A stretch of DNA of 14,258 nt, from contig CAZPUJ010000344.1 of assembly GCA_964589725.1 (NCBI GenBank), positions 1 through 14,258 of the forward strand, read 5' to 3'. Shown here one piece after another: positions 6,555 to 11,903 of this stretch. Within the stretch, counting starts at the first letter, position 1. Each line of letters opens with the position of its first letter. The stretch is from CAYSHJ01 sp964589725. GTDB taxonomy: Bacteria > Planctomycetota > Planctomycetia > Planctomycetales > Planctomycetaceae. A program made the translations under genes and the position numbers. The notes beneath the pieces are model-generated. The model saw nothing but the letters and a program-made list of their open reading frames with translations. It made no database searches and had not been told where the DNA came from.

Positions 6555-8618
6555 ATGTCTGATCAGAACAACGCCACCGACTGGCAGCGACTGGCGAGTC
6601 AGGATCAGTTCCTGGAGGTCATCGACCGCGACACGGCGATGCGCCGATTCCTATCGCACTTGCGGCTCGAACCGCTCGGCCACGAGTTGGTGTCGTTGTC
6701 CGCGGCATTGGGACGCCTCTTGGCGGACGACGTGCGAGCGGAGGTCGATGTCCCGGCGTTTGATCGCTCGAATGTTGATGGCTTCGCGGTCCGAGCGGCC
6801 GACACTTTCGGAGCGGCGGATGAAACCGTGCGACGATTGCGGTTGAACGCGGAGGTGCTCTCGCCGGGGGTCGCTCCACGACAAATCGTGGAAGCAGGCG
6901 TGGCGACGACAATCGCGACCGGAGGCATGTTGCCTCGTGGAGCCGACGCCGTCGTGATGATCGAACACACGGAGTTGAGAGTCGAGAGTCCAGAGTCCAG
7001 AGTCCAGAGTCCAGCCAAATCTCTGGCGACCGTGAACTCTCAACTCGCGACTCCTGGCCTTCACATTCGCCGTCCCGTGACCGCCGGGCAGAACATCACC
7101 TTTGCCGGAACCGACATCGCGCGCGGCGAGACCGTGTTGCGAATTGGCACATTCCTGACATCGCGCGAGATCGGCGTGTTGGCCGCGATCGGCAAAAACT
7201 TTGTCGAAGTATTCCGTCGGCCGCGCGTCGCGATCTTGTCGACTGGCGATGAAATCATTCCGCCGGGATCACAACCGCGACCGGGAACCGTATTCGACAG
7301 CAACGGGCCAACCCTGACGGCGGCTGTCGAGGAACTCGGCGGTGAGCCGATCTTTCTGGGAGTCGTGAACGACGATGCGGAACAGCTTCAGCAAGCCCTC
7401 AACACCGCGCTGCATCACGACATCGTGTTGCTTTCGGGCGGCACGTCCAAAGGAGCGGGGGACATCTCGTATCGAGTGGTTCGGCAACTGACCAATCCAG
7501 GCATTGTTGCTCACGGCGTCGCGCTCAAACCGGGCAAGCCGATTTGCCTCGCGGTGACCGACGGCAAGCCGGTCGTCATCTTGCCGGGCTTTCCGACGTC
7601 CGCCCTGTTCACCTTTCACGAATTCGTCGCGCCGGTTTTGCGAGCCTTCGTAGGATGGATTGCCAATCCGTCTGAGCTTGGCACGCCCTCAAAGAACGGA
7701 TTGGCAATCCGTCCGACGGATCGGGAAACCGTTCGCGCGACATTGCCGCTGCGCGTGAACTCCGAACGCGGCCGCACCGAGTTCTTGCTCGTCAGTCTGG
7801 TGCGCACCGAAGCCGGCTTCGCGGCGTACCCAATGGGCAAAGGCTCCGGTTCGGTGACGACGTTCAGTCAGGCCGACGGATTCATCACGATCGAACAGTA
7901 CACCGAACAGATCGAGGTGGGCACCGAAGTCGAGGTCACGTTGCTCGGTCGCGAGTTGCAGCCGGCGGATCTCGTCGTGATCGGCAGTCACTGCGTGGGA
8001 CTCGACCTGTTGCTGGGCGAGATGCATCGCCGCGGTCTCCGCACAAAGTCGCTGTACGTCGGCAGCACCGGAGGATTGACTGCCGTTAAACGCGGCGAGT
8101 GCGACATCGCGGGAATGCATCTGCTCGACGCCAACAGCGGCGAGTACAACCGCCCGTTCCTGACAAGCGGTCTGCGGTTGCTCGTCGGCTATCGACGGTT
8201 GCAAGGGATCGTTTTCCGCCCAAACGATCCGCGATTTTCCGGACATTCGTTGGTCGAAGCTGTCTCGGCCGCGCTGGCGGACTCACGCTGCGCGATGGTG
8301 AATCGCAACGCGGGAAGTGGCACACGCATCTTGATTGATCAGTTGCTCGATGGACAGCAGCCACCGGGATACGCCGTGCAAGCGAAGTCGCATAACGCTG
8401 TTGCCGCCGCGGTTGCTCAAGGTCGAGCCGACTGGGGCGTGGCGATCGACACGGTGGCTCGAATGTACGGACTGGACTTCATCCCGCTCAAACAGGAACA
8501 CTACGATTTCGTGATCCCCGCCAGCCGCTGGGACCGCCCGGCCGTGCGGCAGTTTCGAGACTTGCTAGCGGACGAGTCAATGCGGCGGCGCCTGAGTGAG
8601 TTGGGATTCTCGGTGTGA
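6555..8618 (+). CDS. MoeA fused to a C-terminal PBP-like domain
   Basis: 687 aa. Residues about 28-465 form a second MoeA: FDRSNVDGFAVR (69-80), TGGMLPRGADAVVM (122-135), AILSTGDEIIPPG (226-238), DSNGPTL (248-254), LLSGGTSKGAGD (292-303), VALKPGKPICLA (322-333, standard KPGKP) and LPGFPTSALFTF (343-354). Residues about 470-687 are a periplasmic-binding-protein-like domain of the PBP_like/LysR-substrate type, with VGSTGGLTAVKRGECDIAGMHLLD (502-525) and NAGSGTRILID. No signal peptide or membrane segment is seen, so the fused domain probably acts in the cytosol as a ligand sensor or oxyanion/cofactor delivery module; that is inference. Two palindromic repeat elements sit in frame at residues about 140-167 and 368-386, adding loops. 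The gene starts 3 nt after moeA. Confidence 0.93.
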   Translation: MSDQNNATDWQRLASQDQFLEVIDRDTAMRRFLSHLRLEPLGHELVSLSAALGRLLADDVRAEVDVPAFDRSNVDGFAVRAADTFGAADETVRRLRLNAEVLSPGVAPRQIVEAGVATTIATGGMLPRGADAVVMIEHTELRVESPESRVQSPAKSLATVNSQLATPGLHIRRPVTAGQNITFAGTDIARGETVLRIGTFLTSREIGVLAAIGKNFVEVFRRPRVAILSTGDEIIPPGSQPRPGTVFDSNGPTLTAAVEELGGEPIFLGVVNDDAEQLQQALNTALHHDIVLLSGGTSKGAGDISYRVVRQLTNPGIVAHGVALKPGKPICLAVTDGKPVVILPGFPTSALFTFHEFVAPVLRAFVGWIANPSELGTPSKNGLAIRPTDRETVRATLPLRVNSERGRTEFLLVSLVRTEAGFAAYPMGKGSGSVTTFSQADGFITIEQYTEQIEVGTEVEVTLLGRELQPADLVVIGSHCVGLDLLLGEMHRRGLRTKSLYVGSTGGLTAVKRGECDIAGMHLLDANSGEYNRPFLTSGLRLLVGYRRLQGIVFRPNDPRFSGHSLVEAVSAALADSRCAMVNRNAGSGTRILIDQLLDGQQPPGYAVQAKSHNAVAAAVAQGRADWGVAIDTVARMYGLDFIPLKQEHYDFVIPASRWDRPAVRQFRDLLADESMRRRLSELGFSV
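6972..7046. repeat. Inverted repeat with four tandem AGAGTCC units inside the moeA-PBP gene
   Basis: The arms GAGTTGAGAG (6972-6981) and CTCTCAACTC (7037-7046) are perfect reverse complements. Between them AGAGTCC occurs four times in tandem (6985-7012). It codes, without a stop or frame change, for about 25 residues rich in Ser, Arg and Leu that a normal MoeA does not have between its E-x-T-E and AGQNI blocks. By type it looks like a dispersed spacer repeat that entered a gene. Confidence 0.8.
7657..7710. repeat. Perfect 15-bp inverted repeat (GGATTGGCAATCC type) inside the moeA-PBP gene
   Basis: The arms 7657-7671 (GGATTGCCAATCCGT) and 7696-7710 (ACGGATTGGCAATCC) are perfect reverse complements with a 24-nt loop. 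Each arm is itself nearly palindromic. It codes in frame for WIANPSELGTPSKNGLAIR, placed between the MoeA helix after LPGFPTS and the start of the C-terminal beta domain (TVRATLPLRV), where E. coli MoeA as I recall it is about 14 residues shorter. Confidence 0.8.
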
Positions 8619-8657
8619 TGTTGAATTCGGTGTGGTAGCGAGGAAATCAGCGAGATG

Positions 8658-8692
8658 GCTTTCGCACACGGATGTAAGAAAGGCACACGGAT
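8658..8692 (+). repeat. Left terminal inverted repeat of the GxxExxY element
   Basis: Two copies of CACACGGATG (8665-8674 and 8684-8693) at a period of 19 nt. It matches the reverse of 4633-4667 at 31 of 35 positions, including the outer GCTTTC tip. Confidence 0.85.
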
Positions 8693-8751
8693 GAGGACAG
8701 GGGCGCGGATGATGACGGGAGGGAAGCGTTTTTTTTGTGTGGAGACCGATG

Positions 8752-9365
8752 ATGGAATTGGTGGAGGAGGAACTGACGGCAGCGATCAAGGGATGTTTCT
8801 ACGACGTGCAGAATCAGGTCGGGCTGGGGCTGCCGGAGGAAGCGTATCAGCAAGGTTTGATTGCGGCGTTCGCGGCGCGTGGCATTCCGGCCTTGTCGAA
8901 AGAGGAAGTTTGGTTGGACTATCGCGGCCGTCGCGTCGTGAAGTTCTTGCCGGACTTTCAGATTGCGGGGAAGGTTGTTATCGAGTTGAAATCTCTTCGC
9001 GAGGGCTTCGCGCGAGAGCACTACATACAGTTGTTTTCGTATCTCAAGGCCAGTTTGGCCTTGGCTACAGCGAGGAGACGTACCGCAAGCTCATCATGGC
9101 AGCTCTGGACGATTTGAACCGGAGTGTGAACTGCGAACCGGAAGTCGAACCGCATTATTGTGAGCAATCCGTCGGTACATTCCCGGTTGATTGCCTCCTG
9201 GTCGATTCGCGCATTGTCTGCGTTATCACTGCTCTAAAGGACGGCTTAGACATCTTCGATCTCGCCCGTACTCAATCCTTTCTCTCCAACCTGGAACTCC
9301 GTTTTGGCATCGCCGTAAACTTTGGCAAGAACCAGTTGGACATCAAAGGCGTTCGTATCACCTAA
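8752..9365 (+). pseudogene. Tandem GxxExxY protein gene, frameshifted and probably shortened at the domain junction
   Basis: Two partial frames together read as two GxxExxY domains (PF13366-like, proposed PD-(D/E)XK-related fold, function unknown). The first, 8752-9117, starts MELVEEELTAAIKGCFYDV, has the motif GLPEEAY and the core KVVIELKSLREGFAREHYIQLFSYLKA, then loses the expected hydrophobic xGLLxNFG end and runs into unrelated residues. The second, in another frame from about 9055 to the stop at 9365, has GYSEETY, a core VDCLLVDSRIVCVITAL and ends AVNFGKNQLDIKGVRIT. Its charged core residues are largely replaced, as expected for a degenerate second copy. A frameshift alone does not restore the roughly 20-30 residues missing between the domains, so a small deletion is likely. 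A palindrome, AAGGCCAGTTTGGCCTT, sits at the junction. GGAG lies 7 nt before ATG 8752. Confidence 0.75.
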
Positions 9366-9367
9366 AA

Positions 9368-9403
9368 ATCCGTGTGCCTTTCTAACATCCGTGTGCGTCA
9401 GCC
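9368..9403 (-). repeat. Right terminal inverted repeat of the GxxExxY element
   Basis: Two ATCCGTGTGC units 18 nt apart, ending GCGTCAGCC. Its reverse complement matches 4588-4623 at 34 of 36 positions. It begins 3 nt after the TAA of the second GxxExxY reading frame, so gene and repeat end are tightly joined. Confidence 0.85.
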
Positions 9404-9427
9404 GACCCGTCGCAACATCCGATCCCC

Positions 9428-9434
9428 AAGGAGG
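9428..9434 (+). promoter_or_regulatory. Ribosome binding site of the DUF1338 gene
   Basis: AAGGAGG, 8 nt before the ATG at 9443; a near-ideal site that fixes the start. Confidence 0.8.
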
Positions 9435-9442
9435 CCCTCCAC

Positions 9443-10390
9443 ATGTCATCTGCAACCGGTCCCCACTCCCGCATCGCCACCTCGAACGCCCGCGACCAAA
9501 GAGCCGTCATCCTCTTCGATCGCCTCTGGGAAACATACCGCCGTCGAGTTTCGCACGTCGGCATTTACGAGCGGATCGTGAACGACGCCGGAGATACGTT
9601 CGTCAACGATCACATCGCCTTCCGCACTTTCGGTACCCAGTCGCCACAAGCGGGCATCGTTTCGATCTCGCGCTTGATCGAGTCGCTCGGCTATCGGTCG
9701 TTCGGGTGCTACGACTTCCCAGATAAACACCTCAGTGCGATTCACTTTCAGCATCCGATCGCCGATTTCCCGAAGCTGTTTATCTCGGAACTGCGAGTTT
9801 GGGAACTCCCCGCCGACGCGCGACGCATTGTGCTGAATGCCGCTCGCCAGCAGCGAGCGCCGTTCGCCGATGACGACTTAGTGGCGTTGAGCTCACTGAG
9901 CGAGCACTCCGCCGCCGACGAGGCTAAGCTGCTTGATCGTGCCATGAGGTTTTTCTACGACCTGCCGTGGCCGACGCCGGAGAAGTCGGATATCGAGAAA
10001 CTCAATCGAGCCACTCAGTACGGAGCGTGGGTACTGGCGCATGGCTACAACGTGAATCACTTCACCGCGCTCATCAACTCGCACGGAGTCGCCGCGCTGG
10101 ACGATATCGAGAAAACGATCGCCGCGCTGAGCCAAGCCGGTGTCCCGATGAAGGCCGAGATTGAAGGCGAACGCGGCTCGATCCTGCGTCAGACCGCCAC
10201 CGAAGCGGTGGTCATCGACGTCGCCGTTCGCGATCAAGGCCGCGAGACGACGATGCCGTGGACCTATGCGTACTTCGAGTTGGCCGAACGGGGCTTCACC
10301 TCCGACCCCGGCGGCCAGCGCCGCCGCTTCGAGGGTTTTTTGGGCGCGCAGGCCACTCAATTGTTCGACATGACCAAACTCAAGCAGTAG
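9443..10390 (+). CDS. DUF1338 family protein, HglS-like (2-oxoadipate dioxygenase/decarboxylase family)
   Basis: 315 aa. The family contains HglS (YdcJ), an Fe(II) enzyme that converts 2-oxoadipate to 2-hydroxyglutarate in lysine catabolism. The expected metal ligands are visible: H57 in VNDHIAFRTF, H206 in HGYNVNHFTAL, and E279 in YAYFELAER; R61 matches the substrate-binding Arg next to the first His. Spacing is close to that reported for HglS (H70, H226, E294). The protein is shorter than E. coli YdcJ and is a compact member of the family, so the true substrate may be another 2-oxo acid. It is soluble, without a signal peptide. No lysine-pathway gene lies next to it; it follows the GxxExxY element, which may have separated it from an older promoter. 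The ATG is fixed by AAGGAGG. Confidence 0.88.
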   Translation: MSSATGPHSRIATSNARDQRAVILFDRLWETYRRRVSHVGIYERIVNDAGDTFVNDHIAFRTFGTQSPQAGIVSISRLIESLGYRSFGCYDFPDKHLSAIHFQHPIADFPKLFISELRVWELPADARRIVLNAARQQRAPFADDDLVALSSLSEHSAADEAKLLDRAMRFFYDLPWPTPEKSDIEKLNRATQYGAWVLAHGYNVNHFTALINSHGVAALDDIEKTIAALSQAGVPMKAEIEGERGSILRQTATEAVVIDVAVRDQGRETTMPWTYAYFELAERGFTSDPGGQRRRFEGFLGAQATQLFDMTKLKQ

Positions 10391-10454
10391 CGACAAGCTG
10401 CCAGCTTGTCGGCTTGTCAGCCCACTCAGTTGTTCGACATGACCAAATCTCAAG
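10353..10454 (+). repeat. Direct repeat of the DUF1338 3' end flanking a hairpin
   Basis: The 26 nt at 10353-10378 (the last codons, starting CCACTCAATTGTTCGACATG) recur at 10422-10447 with one mismatch, and the similarity continues through CTCAAG with a 1-nt indel. The copies are 69 nt apart. The second copy lies after the stop codon and is not in a gene. Confidence 0.85.
10391..10411. repeat. Hairpin CGACAAGCT-GCC-AGCTTGTCG directly after the DUF1338 stop
   Basis: Perfect 9-bp arms (10391-10399 and 10403-10411) with a 3-nt loop, starting at the base after the TAG. There is no T-run, so it may be a 3'-end stabiliser or a dispersed repeat rather than a classical terminator. It lies between the two copies of the duplicated gene end. 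Confidence 0.8.
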
Positions 10455-10535
10455 GCATATGGCGATCAGCAGGACTTATCTTCCCGCCACTGGGTTTGCC
10501 CCAGCGGCTCCCGCGCTTCTGCGCTCCGAGTAACC

Positions 10536-10563
10536 TTGCAACGATCGGTCGTGCCTTTAAGAT
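10536..10563 (+). promoter_or_regulatory. Possible sigma-70-type promoter of tRNA-Leu
   Basis: TTGCAA (10536-10541) and TAAGAT (10558-10563) are 16 nt apart, placing a start near 10570, about 8 nt before the tRNA. The -10 match is only 4 of 6, so this is a modest prediction. Confidence 0.4.
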
Positions 10564-10577
10564 GTCGCCCCCTGCGA

Positions 10578-10662
10578 GCCGAAGTGGCGGAATGGCAGAC
10601 GCGCTGGATTCAAAATCCAGTATCCTTCACTGGGTGTGTGGGTTCGACTCCCACCTTCGGTA
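10578..10662 (+). tRNA. tRNA-Leu (anticodon CAA)
   Basis: 85-nt class II tRNA reading UUG. Acceptor GCCGAAG (10578-10584) pairs with CTTCGGT (10655-10661), with a G-U pair at 1-72, discriminator A at 10662 and no encoded CCA. The anticodon stem is CTGGA/TCCAG with loop TTCAAAA (CAA at 34-36). A long variable arm follows (TATCCTTCACTGGGTGT). The T arm is GTGGG-TTCGACT-CCCAC. The D region is GGCGGAATGGCAGACGCG. A terminator follows about 40 nt downstream. Confidence 0.97.
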
Positions 10663-10702
10663 CTTCCATCAGGCGTTGTCACCGGTTCGCAATCGTGCTC
10701 AG

Positions 10703-10726
10703 AACCCCGGTTTGTCCGGGGTTTTT
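10703..10726 (+). terminator. Rho-independent terminator after tRNA-Leu
   Basis: AACCCCGG (10703-10710), loop TTTGT, CCGGGGTT (10716-10723), then a T-run to 10726. The stem is 8 bp and GC-rich; it ends the tRNA transcript. Confidence 0.88.
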
Positions 10727-10936
10727 TCGTTTCGGGCGGATGGCGTTCGCAAGCGAGTGGTCCCTATGCCAGCGAGTCGAACGGGTTCCGTTTCTTGATC
10801 TCTGAGTGCAGCGCTGAACTCCTCACAATTCGCGCCTCGCGGAGTTGTATTTGTGGGCACTTCGGGGCGAACATGAGAAATGTAAAGACGACTGAGGCAA
10901 ACTCGCACGGCTGGCCAATTCGTTATCTTGGGCAAT

Positions 10937-11029
10937 CTGTAGCCCCGGCCCTCGTGGCCGGTTTAATTTGAATTCGTCGGAAAACAAGCAGACGTCTCAT
11001 CACGCAGGCCACAAGGGCCCGAGCTACAG
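10937..11029. repeat. Imperfect inverted repeat (CTGTAGC...GGCC type)
   Basis: Arm 10937-10959 (starts CTGTAGCCCCGGCCC) pairs with 11007-11029 (ends GGGCCCGAGCTACAG) at 20 of 23 positions, with a loop of 47 nt. There is no T-run. It looks like another dispersed spacer repeat rather than a terminator. Confidence 0.7.
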
Positions 11030-11893
11030 GTTCCGTAGATTCAAGACATAGCCAGCCGTGGGCAAACTCGGTGGGCTCAGGTCGACATCGTAAGGTCTAC
11101 CGGCGCGCTTCTTGATTTAATACATCTCCCAAACGTCGTTTTCTTGCATCGCTGTCTGATTCATCGTAAACTACGAAAATGGAATATTTGTCTCAATCAG
11201 TCCAGACTCTACAATCGTTAAATCTACGTAGTCGTCTGAAATCACTAAATCAACAGCAGTTTGTGGCTGCCAACTCGAATTCAACACGCTTGACGGTAAA
11301 AAAAACAACGAATACTCCGATTTTTTCGAAAAGCACCGTTGTAAGTCATAGGCATTGAATTTAAGTTACTCAAATTATTCATATACTCCATTTTAAGCAT
11401 GCATCTCAAAATTAACATTCCTCTAAAGACGAGTTTTTTGCCAACGATGAGCTTTTTAACCAGACCTGAATTCGACCGCGAACCCGCGTACCCCGGAGCA
11501 GCGCTCAAACAGACGCCGTCACGATCAGCGATCGCGTGGCAACGGGCACCTCGCAAGCGACCGCTGGAAGACGATCGACTTCCCCGAAAACGTTACCGCC
11601 AACACTTGCTCGAATTCGCCTTCAGAAGCCACGAGGTCGGGGCGATTCAACGGCTTGGCCCGTGCGACCTGAAGGAACTCATGAACCGTTCGCCTCGCGT
11701 TCCCCCATGTTTTACCCCCCCCCAAGTAATGTCGTCACCCTTGACGGGCTTCGCTTCCAAGACTGGCTTTCGTCGCCCGACGTGTGACGTGTAATGGCTC
11801 AAATTGTTGTCCGTGATATCAGCGGTAGGAGCTCCGCCGAGGTCCCTAATCTTCGTTGTCGTCTCGAATGGACGTTGTGGGCGCCAGCCGATC

Positions 11894-11898
11894 GGAGG
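11894..11898 (+). promoter_or_regulatory. Ribosome binding site of the RND efflux gene
   Basis: GGAGG, 5 nt before the ATG at 11904. It supports the chosen start. Confidence 0.75.
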
Positions 11899-11903
11899 TT
11901 GAG

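Larger units (their letters stand above)
8658..9403. mobile_element. Candidate repeat-bounded element carrying a GxxExxY gene
   Basis: The left end 8658-8692 and right end 9368-9403 are inverted copies of each other over about 35 nt, differing at about 3 of the aligned positions. The left end begins GCTTTCGCACACGGATG; the reverse of the right end begins GGCTGACGCACACGGATG. A degenerate third unit (GCGCGGATG) follows the left end near 8703. The only gene inside is the broken GxxExxY gene. The element fills the space between the moeA-PBP stop (40 nt away) and the DUF1338 ribosome site (24 nt away). No clear target-site duplication and no transposase are seen, so mobility would depend on functions supplied elsewhere or on an unknown mechanism. 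Proposed by inference. Confidence 0.5.
10727..11903. other. Gene-poor region between tRNA-Leu terminator and the RND gene
   Basis: About 1.2 kb without a gene I can support. 10937-11029 is a palindromic repeat. From about 11100 to 11460 the base composition drops sharply (hand counts: 35% GC in 11161-11220 and 27% in 11341-11400, against 58% in a line of the RND gene), suggesting transferred or regulatory DNA. 11460-11790 is GC-rich again and open in several frames on both strands, but no frame gives family motifs; it may be a decayed gene. The last about 110 nt form the leader of the RND gene. Confidence 0.6.

Noticed and set aside
6985..7012. Tandem 7-mers considered as a CRISPR or minisatellite
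   Set aside because: Four adjacent 7-nt units without spacers are not a CRISPR array; they belong to the palindromic element in the moeA-PBP gene.
8655..9365. 236-aa frame starting inside the left repeat (MAFAHGCKKGTRM)
   Set aside because: Its first half translates repeat DNA and the wrong frame of the first GxxExxY domain; only the part after about 9055 is real coding sequence.
10391..10411. Hairpin after DUF1338 considered as an intrinsic terminator
   Set aside because: No T-run follows on the plus strand; called a repeat hairpin instead.
11179..11358. 59-codon plus-strand frame in the AT-rich island (starts MEYLSQSVQTLQSLN)
   Set aside because: No ribosome site, no motif, and such lengths arise by chance; kept out of the gene list.
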